64,000 nucleotides of DNA from Streptomyces sp. WP-1 (lineage in GTDB: Bacteria; Actinomycetota; Actinomycetes; Streptomycetales; Streptomycetaceae): NCBI RefSeq assembly GCF_030450125.1, contig NZ_CP123923.1, positions 1 through 64,000 on the forward strand, read 5' to 3'. The translations under genes and the position numbers were made by a program. Positions within the stretch are counted from its first letter, which is position 1; each line of letters begins with the position of its first letter. This document shows positions 46,221-54,500 of the stretch, piece after piece. The notes below the pieces were generated by a model. It searched no databases, was not told the DNA's origin, and saw only the letters and a list, made by a program, of their open reading frames with translations.

Positions 46221-47428
46221 CCGCGAATGCCCAGAGTGCGGCACGCGAGGCGACTGCCGCCGGGCCGGTGCTGCCGCGCGCGTTCTGGTGGCTGTGGACC
46301 GCCACGCTCGTCAACCGGCTCGGCGGCTTCGTCGTCGTGTTCCTGTCGCTGTACGTCACGCTCGACCGGGGCTACTCGGCGTCCTTCGCGGGGCTCGTCA
46401 CCACTTTGTACGGTGTCGGCGGCGCCGTCGGCTCGATCGTCGGCGGCCTGCTCGCCGACCGGTTCGGCCGGCGGCAGACGCTGTTGGGTGCTCAGCTCCT
46501 GAGCGCCCTCGGCACCGGGACGCTGGCGTTCACCCAGGGGCGGGCCGCGCTCGCGGTCACCGCGTGCCTGGTCGGCCTGGCGGGGAACGCCTCCCGGCCG
46601 GTCGTCCAAGCCGTGGTGGCCGACATGGTCACCGCGAAGGCACGTGTCAGGGCCTTCTCCCTCGTCTACTGGGCCGTCAACATCGGCGTGGCGGTCTCCG
46701 CCGCGCTCGCCGGAGTGCTGGCGCAGCGCGGATACACCCTGCTGTTCCTCGGTGAGGCGGCCCTGACCGTGGTGTGCGCGCTGACCGTGTACCTCGCGGT
46801 GCCCGAGACGCGTCCCGATCCGGCCCGGCACCGAGAGGACACCCACCGGGGCACGGAGGCGGGGGAACTGTCGCGAGGGCGACGCTTCCTCGCCTTCGTG
46901 GCCGTGACCTTCCTGGTCGGGCTGCTGATGCAGGAGGTCAGCACCGCGCTGCCGCTCACCATGACACGGGCGGGCCTCAGCGCACGCGACTACGGCCTGG
47001 TCATCAGTCTCAACGGCCTTCTCGTGGTGGCGCTGCAACTGCCCGCGGGGCGGATCCTCGGGCGGCTCGGTCCGGCGGGCCCCCTGGCCGTCGGGACGCT
47101 GCTGCTGGGCGGGGGGCTGGGGATGACGGCCATGGCGGCCTCCCTGTGGACGTACGCCCTGACCGTCGTGGTGTGGACGGTCGGCGAGATCCTGGTGGCC
47201 CCGACCGCCATGGCCGCCGTGGCCGACCTCGTGCCGGGCCACGCGCACGGGCGCTACCAGGGGATGTACAGCTTCGCCTGGTCCGCGGCGGCGTGCGTCG
47301 CGCCGGCGGCCTCGGGATACGCCTTGGACACCGTGGGCCCGGCCACCCTGTGGGGCGTGAGCGCGGCGCTTGGCGCGCTGGCGGCCGCAGGGTACTTCCT
47401 CGTCCTGCGCGGACGGCGCGACGGCTGA
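46217..47428 (+). CDS. MFS transporter
   Basis: A 403-residue major facilitator with twelve predicted helices. Signature loops are GGLLADRFGRRQTLL between helices 2 and 3 and a central cytoplasmic loop ETRPDPARHREDTHRG. The second half repeats the fold (GLLVVALQLPAGRILGRLGP). Probably exports the product of the surrounding operon. GTG 46217 overlaps the short upstream ORF. No ribosome site is obvious. Confidence 0.9.
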   Translation: MTANAQSAAREATAAGPVLPRAFWWLWTATLVNRLGGFVVVFLSLYVTLDRGYSASFAGLVTTLYGVGGAVGSIVGGLLADRFGRRQTLLGAQLLSALGTGTLAFTQGRAALAVTACLVGLAGNASRPVVQAVVADMVTAKARVRAFSLVYWAVNIGVAVSAALAGVLAQRGYTLLFLGEAALTVVCALTVYLAVPETRPDPARHREDTHRGTEAGELSRGRRFLAFVAVTFLVGLLMQEVSTALPLTMTRAGLSARDYGLVISLNGLLVVALQLPAGRILGRLGPAGPLAVGTLLLGGGLGMTAMAASLWTYALTVVVWTVGEILVAPTAMAAVADLVPGHAHGRYQGMYSFAWSAAACVAPAASGYALDTVGPATLWGVSAALGALAAAGYFLVLRGRRDG

Positions 47429-47466
47429 CGGCCGGGACGACCGACGAACAGCATGGACGAGCAGCA

Positions 47467-47514
47467 CGATCGACGACCAGGACGATCGACGAGCAGGACG
47501 ATCGACGAGCAGAA
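47467..47514. repeat. 16-bp tandem repeat in operon spacer
   Basis: Three copies of CGATCGACGANCAGGA (the third ends in AA) in the 100-base gap before the last gene of the operon. Earlier bases (47445-47466) look like decayed copies. It could be a slippage-prone spacer. Confidence 0.85.
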
Positions 47515-47526
47515 GGATGCACAGGG

Positions 47527-48819
47527 ATGGCTGATGAGATCACGTTCTGGGACTTCTCCAGGTCGCAGGCGCTCAGCCGCTACAACGGTTCGAGCATCGA
47601 CGTGCGGGAGATCGCGGAGTTGTGCGCTCTCCGCGCCCAGACCGAAGCCGTCGATCCCGAACTCCCGTCCGCGGACGAGATGGTGGGAATCCACCCCCTG
47701 GCACTGAAGCGGCCGCGCCGGTGGGAGGCGGCGATCGCCGCGATGATCTACGCCTCCAGCGGGCAGATCGCCCTGCGGGAGGAGATCATCAAGGGGCGGG
47801 AGCTGCTGGACCGGCTGCCGAAGCCCGATCGAAGCGCTCTCACCGTGTCACGCATGCTGGCGCTGGTCCCCGCCATGACCGCCGGCTTCCGCTTCAGCCG
47901 GCAGAGCCAGACGTTCAACCCGGAGGCGAACCGCTATCCGGAAGGCGCGCGTTTCCTGTCGGCGCTGCTGGAGGAGCGGCCGGCCCTCGATGTGGAGATC
48001 GGACTGTGCGCGCACCGGGCCGGCGTGAGCAATCCGGTCCTTCCGGAGCACGTCAGCCCGACGGGCGCGACCCGCATGGTCGCGTTCGTGGCCGCGCTGC
48101 TGGACAACTCGCGGGCGACGCGGCGTACGGTCAGCGTCTCCCAGCAGACGGCGACCGACCGGGCCGCCGGCACCGTCAACTCCCTCGTCTTCCTGCACTA
48201 CGCGCGCGAAGGAAAGCTGGAACACTTCCTCCGCACCCTCGACCAGCACGCGGACGACATACGGGCGGTCCTGGCGCGGCACAACGCCGTCTCGGCGACG
48301 TGTTTCCGGTTCACCCCGCTCGACCCGTTCAGCGAGGTGGTGGAGCGGGACATGGAGGAGGCGTTCGGACCGGGCTGGACCGGTGCGCCCACCGATCCGC
48401 GCTGGAGAAGCGGGGGGACGCTGGACTCGGCCGTCGAGGACGCGAAGGGGAAGATGGCGCGGTTCATGCGGGACGCGCCGCTGGACATCGACCATCTGCT
48501 CAGGCGGCACAAGGACTCCGAGACCCCCAGTGAGCGCGGTGTGTCGGCGCTCCACTGGTTCGACCGGCACCAACGCCAATCGCTCGACGTCCGGGCCCGT
48601 TACGACGTCGCCTTCCACCACCGCCTGGCCCTGACCACGCTGGAGAAGGACGGCGTGGGGATCGGCATGGAACGGGGATGGGACGCGTACCAGTGGCTGG
48701 CCTGGAGCGCCGCGTACGGCTCCGCCCGAGCGCCGATGCCGCTCCTGTACGCCAGAAGCTCGACCGAGCCCGCGAGCCATGTCTCTCTGCGGAGCTTCAA
48801 TCTGCGGCAGTTCTGGTGA
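47527..48819 (+). CDS. Unrecognised 430-residue protein of the operon
   Basis: A soluble, mainly helical protein. No Rossmann loop, P-loop, metal-Cys cluster or membrane helix is visible. Notable segments are EITFWDFSRSQALSRYNGSS, WEAAIAAMIYASSGQIALRE, FRFSRQSQTFNPEANRYPEG, VNSLVFLHYAREGKLEHFLR, SATCFRFTPLDPFSEVVERD and HLLRRHKDSETPSERGVSAL. The single conserved-looking His and Cys residues do not make a known motif. ATG 47527 follows GAAGGA at 9-14 bases. As last gene of a set with SAHH-like, oxidoreductase and radical SAM genes, it may be a new enzyme of the pathway or a self-resistance protein. Confidence 0.75.
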   Translation: MADEITFWDFSRSQALSRYNGSSIDVREIAELCALRAQTEAVDPELPSADEMVGIHPLALKRPRRWEAAIAAMIYASSGQIALREEIIKGRELLDRLPKPDRSALTVSRMLALVPAMTAGFRFSRQSQTFNPEANRYPEGARFLSALLEERPALDVEIGLCAHRAGVSNPVLPEHVSPTGATRMVAFVAALLDNSRATRRTVSVSQQTATDRAAGTVNSLVFLHYAREGKLEHFLRTLDQHADDIRAVLARHNAVSATCFRFTPLDPFSEVVERDMEEAFGPGWTGAPTDPRWRSGGTLDSAVEDAKGKMARFMRDAPLDIDHLLRRHKDSETPSERGVSALHWFDRHQRQSLDVRARYDVAFHHRLALTTLEKDGVGIGMERGWDAYQWLAWSAAYGSARAPMPLLYARSSTEPASHVSLRSFNLRQFW

Positions 48820-49084
48820 GAGGTGAGAGGTGAGACGCCGGTATCGCGGGGAGCACCTGGACATGGCATCCGGCGCCGCGCGCGTCAGGGCGGTCACGGT
48901 GACTGATTCGGGGAGGGCGAGGCGTGCTCGGCCCCATTGAGTACGGCCATGAGGTCCAGCACCTCGGCAGGCTCACGGTGCTCACGCGGCGGGTCCCCCG
49001 CCGCTGCCGGACCGGTCCATCAGACGGGGCCTGGGCTGACGCGCCCGTCTTCGGGGACCAAGTCTCGCTCGGGCGCCGGTTGCC

Positions 49085-49387
49085 GTCGTAGGCGAAGCAC
49101 TGGTGGTCGGCCTTGGCCGTGCCTGTCCGCGGGGACTTCGCCGCTCAGGTCGCCCTGGCCTTCGACCGGTTGCGGTCGGCGCCGGCCGGTACGGGGCTCG
49201 GATACCAGCATGTGGTCGCCTCGGCACCTTCGTGATGGAGCACGACCTGGACAAGCTGAACGTCCTCGGCAAGGAACTGCACGCCCGGTTCGGGGACAGG
49301 CCGCCGGCCCAGACACTGAGCGGGGCGGCCTCGCTCGCTCTGCCGGGGATGCTGTTCGAGGTGGATGCCGTGGCGGTACGGCCGTAA
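49085..49387 (+). pseudogene. RidA-family protein, broken
   Basis: VVGEALVVGL, then RGDFAAQVALAFDRLRSA, then after a shift FVMEHDLDKLNVLGKELHAR, FGDRPPAQTLSGAASLALPG and MLFEVDAVAVRP. This is the order of the YjgF/YER057c/UK114 (RidA) fold, which deaminates reactive enamines. At least one frameshift near 49215 and a degraded N-terminus. It lies between the biosynthetic operon and the LysR gene. Confidence 0.6.
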
Positions 49388-49454
49388 CGGCATGACGGCA
49401 TGACGGCATGACGGCGTAACCGTGGCAGGTACCCGGGCCCGGTGGGCTGCGGTC

Positions 49455-50426
49455 CTACGGCCGCCCGGCGGGGTCCGGCGCCGACCGCCATACCTCTCGT
49501 ACCCGGTCACGCAGCCACCGATGGGCCGGGTCGGCGTCGTCACGCGGGTGCCAGGCCATACCGATGTCCAAGGGCGGTAGTGACACCGGGACTTCGAAGG
49601 TGCACAGCCCCAATGCGGCCGGGCAGTGTTCGGCGGCGCCGACGGGGGTGAGGCAGACCAGATCGGTCTCCCGGCACAGGAACAGCGCGGCGGTGTAGCT
49701 CGGCAGGGTCGCCACCACGCGCCGCCGCAGGCCCAGTTCGGCCAGGCGCTCGTCCACCGGGCCGTGCACCCGGCCCTTCCGGGACACACCGATGTGGTCG
49801 GCGGCGGCGAACGCCCGTGCCAAGGCGCGCTTGCCCTGCCCGACCGCTTCCAGCACGGGATGGCCGGGCCGGACCACGCCCACCAGCCGCGTCCCACCGA
49901 GAGGTTCGACCAGGATCTCGGGCTCGGGGCGCGCGAGCACTCCGATCTCCAGGTCCAGACGGCCGTCCCGCAGCGCCGGGGTCTCCTCCGATGCCTCGGG
50001 GAGGAAACGCAGCACGACGCCGGGCGCGTGGCGCGAGACGGTTCCGATCAGCTGTGCGGCGAAGGCGGTCAGGATCATCTCGTTGGCCTGGAGAGTGAAG
50101 CGCCGGGTGAGTTCGGCGGGGTCGGCGGCCGGCTGCGGTGCCAGGACCGTCCGGGCCTGCTCCACCAACACCCGTACGCGCGGGCGCAGTTCCAGGGCGT
50201 ACGGCGTGGGGACCAGGTTGCGGCCGGCCCGCACCAGGACGGCGTCGCCCAGGACCGTGCGGATCCTGCCGAGCGTACGGCTCACGGCGGGCGCCGACAG
50301 CCGCAGCCGCTCGGCGGCGCCGGTGACGCTTCCCTCCTCCAGCAGCGCGTCCAGCGTGACCAGGAGGTTCAGGTCGAGCGAACCCGGATGCGGCACGTCG
50401 GCGGACGAGTGGACGACCGAGATCAC
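49455..50426 (-). CDS. LysR family transcriptional regulator
   Basis: A 323-residue LysR. The HTH is at residues 18-78 (LDLNLLVTLDALLEEGSVTG, AAERLRLSAPAVSRTLGRIR). The effector domain follows, with DGRLDLEIGVLARPEPEILV and a PBP2_LTTR pattern. GTG 50426 has GAGGAG about 8 bases upstream. It is divergent from the beta-propeller gene, with a palindromic site between the two. Confidence 0.9.
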   Translation of the reverse strand: MISVVHSSADVPHPGSLDLNLLVTLDALLEEGSVTGAAERLRLSAPAVSRTLGRIRTVLGDAVLVRAGRNLVPTPYALELRPRVRVLVEQARTVLAPQPAADPAELTRRFTLQANEMILTAFAAQLIGTVSRHAPGVVLRFLPEASEETPALRDGRLDLEIGVLARPEPEILVEPLGGTRLVGVVRPGHPVLEAVGQGKRALARAFAAADHIGVSRKGRVHGPVDERLAELGLRRRVVATLPSYTAALFLCRETDLVCLTPVGAAEHCPAALGLCTFEVPVSLPPLDIGMAWHPRDDADPAHRWLRDRVREVWRSAPDPAGRP

Positions 50427-50479
50427 GGTGTGACTCCTCTCACTGAACGGCGGGTCGGCTCGGCCCCCCGCCAGCTCGT

Positions 50480-50494
50480 TTGCGTCTGACGCAA
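50480..50494. promoter_or_regulatory. Candidate LysR binding site
   Basis: Perfect palindrome TTGCGT-CTG-ACGCAA, a dyad of the T-N11-A style used by LysR proteins, in the 126-base divergent gap. A second half-like TTGCGT lies at 50502-50507. Confidence 0.6.
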
Positions 50495-50552
50495 GCCATC
50501 CTTGCGTACCTTGCACTGGAGTCAATCGACGTCCGTTGCCAGGCTTGGGTTC

Positions 50553-51647
50553 ATGACCAACACACCTGACACAGCCCGCTCTTCGGCCGCCACGGCCGCC
50601 GCCACCGCCGCTGAGACCCGGTCGCCGAGGACGGGCGACATGCTCGCGGTGGTGAGCCAGGGCAGCTCCACCGTCACCTTCTTCGACGCCGTCGGCCACG
50701 GCCGGCTCGGCGCGCTTGCCCTCCCCAGCCAGCCGCACGAGCTGTGCTACGACCCGGCCAGGCGACTGCTCTACGCCAGCATCACCTACCGTTCCGGCTA
50801 CTACCACGCGAACGCCGGCCGGGCCCGGGAACTGGTGGTCATCGACGCGGACGCCCGCCGGATCGTGGACACGGTGGACCTCGCCCCCGACCACGCCCCG
50901 CACGACATCCGGCTGGACCCGGTGCGCGACCTGATCTGGATCAGCGTCGAGGCCACCGCCGAGGAGACGGGCGGCCTGCTCGCCCTGGACGCCGACACGC
51001 GCGAGCGGGTACGGCGGGTCCCGGTGCACGCCCCGGGGCCCCACTGGTTCGCGCTCACCCCGGACGGCCGCCGGGCCTACTCCGCCAACAAGGAAGCGCC
51101 CTTCGTCTCCGTCGCGGACCTGGAGACCGGCGAGTCGCTGGAGCCGATCGCGGTACCGGGCAGCGAGGGCATCGACATCTCACCCGACGGCCGTCACGTG
51201 TACGTCGCCGCGCCCAAGGGGGACTACCACCCGGGGACGGTGCCCGGAGCGGGGGTCCGGATCATCGACACGGCAACCGGCCGGACCGTACGGACCCTCG
51301 CCACCGACAACGTGGTCTTCCCCGTGCACACGACGTCCCAGGGCCTGCTGCTGGCCGGTGAACTCCGGGTGACCGCCGGATCCGACGGAGCCTCCCTCGG
51401 CGCGCAGCAAGGCGGCGTGCTCCACATCTCCGACGCCGAGGGAGAGCCGCGCGGGCGACTCCCCGTCGGAGCCTTCCCCCTCACCATCACCTCCTCGCCG
51501 GACGGCCGGCTCGGCTACGTCGCCGCCATCCTCGACAGCACGGTGACGGTGGTCGACCTGGCGGAGATGAAGGTCGTCACCACCCTGGAGGTCGAACACG
51601 AGGGTGAATCCGGCGCCCACGGCCTGGCGTACATCCCCGCACCCTGA
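50553..51647 (+). CDS. Beta-propeller (YncE/YVTN-like) protein
   Basis: A 364-residue protein built of repeated beta-propeller blades: TFFDAVGHGRLGALALPSQP, HELCYDPARRLLYASITYRS, HDIRLDPVRDLIWISVEATA, GIDISPDGRHVYVAAPKGDY and FPLTITSSPDGRLGYVAAIL. It has the SPDGRxxYV motifs of the YVTN/lactonase-like group. No signal peptide is evident, so it may be cytosolic. Members bind ligands or hydrolyse lactones. Target of the divergent LysR by position. ATG 50553 is preferred over an in-frame GTG upstream. Confidence 0.85.
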   Translation: MTNTPDTARSSAATAAATAAETRSPRTGDMLAVVSQGSSTVTFFDAVGHGRLGALALPSQPHELCYDPARRLLYASITYRSGYYHANAGRARELVVIDADARRIVDTVDLAPDHAPHDIRLDPVRDLIWISVEATAEETGGLLALDADTRERVRRVPVHAPGPHWFALTPDGRRAYSANKEAPFVSVADLETGESLEPIAVPGSEGIDISPDGRHVYVAAPKGDYHPGTVPGAGVRIIDTATGRTVRTLATDNVVFPVHTTSQGLLLAGELRVTAGSDGASLGAQQGGVLHISDAEGEPRGRLPVGAFPLTITSSPDGRLGYVAAILDSTVTVVDLAEMKVVTTLEVEHEGESGAHGLAYIPAP

Positions 51648-52230
51648 CCGCGAGCGGATGAGGGATCGCCTCCTCCGCCATGCACAACCCCGCCCGAGCC
51701 CTCGCCGCCTGTGGTGCGGCCACGCCCGTGGCCAACACGCGTCGGGGTTCGGTGACGGCGGTGGTGACTGTCGGCCGAGCAGATCCCCACCGCCTGGGGC
51801 GAGGCGCGCTCCCGCTGGGAGGGCTCGTACGACCTGATCGACTCGGCGCCGAACACACTGTGCCCGGTCCGGCGGCACCGGCCTGAACCTCGCCATGGGC
51901 GTCCTCGGCGCGCTGTCGGCCAGGGCATGAGCCCAGGTCCCGACTGCTTGGACGACTCCTTGTTGGAGCCCAGCGAGTTCCAGCCACCGGCCCCGTCCCG
52001 CACGGATCAGCGGCGGCGCACGGTGCCGGTGCCTCCGTCCCGGCCGCTCGGCTCCGCCTCCCCGCGGCGGCCGTTCTCCGCGTGGCGCCTCAGATCATGC
52101 ACCCTCCGGCCCACGTTCTCCCTCCGCAAGTACCGCTTTCGGGTGAACCGGATCGACTTCGGTTCGCGGTCCTTGTTCTTGATCTCTACTGGAGAACCGC
52201 CGTCGGAATGATCAACGGAAGGACCAGTCG
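51648..52230. other. Gap before terpenoid operon
   Basis: A protein-like island QIPTAWGEARSRWEGSYDLI, DSAPNTLCPVRR lies on the plus strand at about 51778-51870 without start or stop context; it may be a decayed gene of unknown type. The last 120 bases are AT-richer (52120-52200) and probably hold the operon promoter. Confidence 0.45.
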
Positions 52231-53820
52231 ATGCGGATGAGGGACCGGTCGGGAGCGAGAACCTGGCCTGCCTCTGAGATGCCTCCGGGAAGCGCGTCGG
52301 CGCGTGGCCGTATGGTCGCCGCCCTGGCCGCACGGGTGGGGCCGGACGGAGCCTTGCGGGACCCGTGTGAGAGCCGTGTGCTCGAAACGGCCTTGGCCGT
52401 GGCCCTGTTGGACCGCGTCGGCGGCTACCCGGCGGAGTCGGGGGCGATGCGGGGGTTCCTGCGGCAGGGGCCACGAGCCGGCACGCTCACCGGGGTGGAA
52501 CGGGCGCTGGCTCGCGCCGTACTGGAAGGCGGGACGGTCGCCGTGACGGACGCGCTGGTCGAGGAAGTGGCGGCGGCCGCCCCGCACTTCACGGCCGGAC
52601 GCAAGCGGGCGCTCGTGCAGGCGTTCGCAACGGCCGTGGACGAAAGGTTTTTGCCCGGGTGGGACGGCGCGGCGTTCGACCGTTCGGGCCTGCATGCCTG
52701 GGCCGTCGTCCAGATGACCGCGAGCAAGGTGATCCTGGCGCACGCGACCGGGAACACGCACGCGGTCGACGACGAGGACGTACGGATCCTGCTCGACACC
52801 CAGCGCGGCACCGGTGTGTGGGAGGGCAATGTGCTGCTGCACCTCTCCGCGCTGCACGCCCTGTCCCGTCTACCCGGTACGGGCCGGGTGGTGACCGATG
52901 GCGTCCGCGCGGCGCTGGAGCAGCAACGCGCCGACGGCGGCCTCCCGTTCGTGACCGACACCGACACCTGGGTGACCGCGACGGCGGGGATCGCGCTGGC
53001 GAGCGCGGGCGCTCCACGGGACGTGCTGCACCGGCTGGCCTCCCACCTGGTGGGCCGTCAGCTTCCCGGAGGGGGGTGGTCGTACACCGACGCGTCCTGT
53101 CAGGCGGACGTGGACGACACCTCCGTCGCCGTGCAGTTCCTCCATGTCCTGGACGCCGCCCGGTACGAGGAGGCGATCACGCGGGGGATCCGGTCGATGA
53201 CGTCGGTCGCGGGACCGGACGGCGGCTTCCCCACGTACCGCCATGGGGCGCCGTCGGAGCCCTGCATGACCGCCGCCGTCGTCGACGCCCTGACCCTCCG
53301 GCCCGCCGGACACGAGGTCCGGATCCGCGCGGGGCTCGACTATCTGGCGGAACTCCAGTGCCCCGACGGGTTCTTCCCGCCCGACTGGAGCAGCAGCACC
53401 CTGCACACGGTCTTCCGGGTCCTGCTGGCCGCCTCCCGCGGTCCCGGCGGAAGATCGCCCGGGGTCGAGCGGATGGCGCAACGCGCCCTGGGCGCCGTCC
53501 TGTCGCGCCAGAATCCCGACGGGGGCTGGGGGATGCGGGAGGGCGACGAGAGCGATGTCCTGTCCACGGCCTACGGTCTGATCGCCGTGTGCGGGCAGGA
53601 CGATCCAGGGCCCGCGCGCGGCGCCGTCTCCTTCCTGATGGCGGCCGAGCACGACGGCGGGGTCCGGGGCGCGCTCTCCGATTCGATCGGGCCCCGGCCG
53701 TTCGTCTTCACCGTGCCCGTCCTGGCCGACGTCTTCACCGTCCTGGCGCTGGGGCATCTGGCGGGCCGGACGGCCCCGGCGCCGCTCGGGCCCGGCCGGC
53801 GTCTGGCGGTGGCGCGTTGA
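52231..53820 (+). CDS. Class II terpene cyclase (DxDD type)
   Basis: A 529-residue protein of the squalene-hopene/class II diterpene cyclase superfamily, which starts cyclisation by protonating a double bond. The acid motif is QADVDDTSVAV (D293, D295, D296). QW-type repeats flank it: RQLPGGGWSYTDASC, RGTGVWEGNVLLH, QCPDGFFPPDW and RQNPDGGWGMREGD. Length fits bacterial class II diterpene cyclases rather than the 630-residue hopene cyclases. ATG 52231 has GGAAGGA upstream; ATG 52237 is also possible. Its TGA overlaps the TTG start of the next gene. The substrate is presumably supplied by the adjacent prenyltransferase. Confidence 0.88.
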   Translation: MRMRDRSGARTWPASEMPPGSASARGRMVAALAARVGPDGALRDPCESRVLETALAVALLDRVGGYPAESGAMRGFLRQGPRAGTLTGVERALARAVLEGGTVAVTDALVEEVAAAAPHFTAGRKRALVQAFATAVDERFLPGWDGAAFDRSGLHAWAVVQMTASKVILAHATGNTHAVDDEDVRILLDTQRGTGVWEGNVLLHLSALHALSRLPGTGRVVTDGVRAALEQQRADGGLPFVTDTDTWVTATAGIALASAGAPRDVLHRLASHLVGRQLPGGGWSYTDASCQADVDDTSVAVQFLHVLDAARYEEAITRGIRSMTSVAGPDGGFPTYRHGAPSEPCMTAAVVDALTLRPAGHEVRIRAGLDYLAELQCPDGFFPPDWSSSTLHTVFRVLLAASRGPGGRSPGVERMAQRALGAVLSRQNPDGGWGMREGDESDVLSTAYGLIAVCGQDDPGPARGAVSFLMAAEHDGGVRGALSDSIGPRPFVFTVPVLADVFTVLALGHLAGRTAPAPLGPGRRLAVAR

Positions 53821-54500
53821 GCGGGCCGGTCCCCCGGCATCTGGGCATCGTGCCGGACGGCAACCGGCGCTGGGCGCGTGCGCGCGGCGTTCCGGTCCGG
53901 GCGGGGTACGCGCGCGGGGCGGAGCGGACCGTCCAGGTGCTGCGGTGGTGCGAGGAGGCGGGGGTGGAGACGGTCACCGTCTGGGCCCTGTCGCTGGAGA
54001 ACATGGTGAAGCGTCCCGAACTGCCCGTCATGCTGGACGCGATCGGCGCGCTCGTGGAGCGGGTTCGGGCCGCGGGCGCATGGGACGTCCGGGTCGTCGG
54101 ATCACCGGAGCGGCTGGCCGCCGCCGGGCTGCCCTCCCCCGACTCCTTCGACCGGAGTCCCGGACCGGCGGGAGCGGCACGGCGGCTCACGGTCAACCTG
54201 GCCGTGGCGTACGACGGCCGGGAGGAGGTCGTGGCGGCCGCACGCGCCGTACTGGCCGAGTCCGGGCCCGGGAGCCTCGACAGCGCGGCGATCGGCGACC
54301 GCCTCGCCCGGTGGGGGCTGCCCGACTGCGACCTGATCCTGCGCGCCTCGGGCGAACAGCGGCTGTCGGGCTTCCTACTGTGGCAGAGCGCGCCCGCGGA
54401 GCTGTACTTCAGCCCGGAGCTGTGGCCGGACTTCGACCGCAGGTCCTTCGACACCATGCTCGCCTCGTTCGCCCGCCGACAGCGCAGGTTCGGGGCATGA
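53817..54500 (+). CDS. cis-Prenyltransferase (UPP synthase family)
   Basis: A 227-residue Z-prenyltransferase. LGIVPDGNRRWARARG (D14 binds the diphosphate) and DLILRASGEQRLSGFLLWQS (R176, E180, R182) are the defining motifs, and LYFSPELWPDFD closes the active site. It is shorter than the 240-260 residues of cell-wall undecaprenyl diphosphate synthases. The loop before TVNLAVAYDGREEVV (about residues 105-120) is compact, which in this family often goes with short-chain products. TTG 53817 is required by the operon overlap. Likely supplies a cis-configured or branched prenyl diphosphate for the two cyclases rather than cell-wall lipid. Confidence 0.9.
   Translation: MSGPVPRHLGIVPDGNRRWARARGVPVRAGYARGAERTVQVLRWCEEAGVETVTVWALSLENMVKRPELPVMLDAIGALVERVRAAGAWDVRVVGSPERLAAAGLPSPDSFDRSPGPAGAARRLTVNLAVAYDGREEVVAAARAVLAESGPGSLDSAAIGDRLARWGLPDCDLILRASGEQRLSGFLLWQSAPAELYFSPELWPDFDRRSFDTMLASFARRQRRFGA

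Noticed and set aside
44584..46359. 591-codon minus-strand open frame
   Set aside because: Antisense to the radical SAM gene; translation lacks domains.
52659..54500. 613-codon plus-strand open frame across class II cyclase
   Set aside because: Only its final part is the prenyltransferase; the rest is a wrong-frame reading of the cyclase.
53817..54500. Housekeeping undecaprenyl diphosphate synthase
   Set aside because: Short length and overlap with two terpene cyclase genes favour a specialised role, though not proven.
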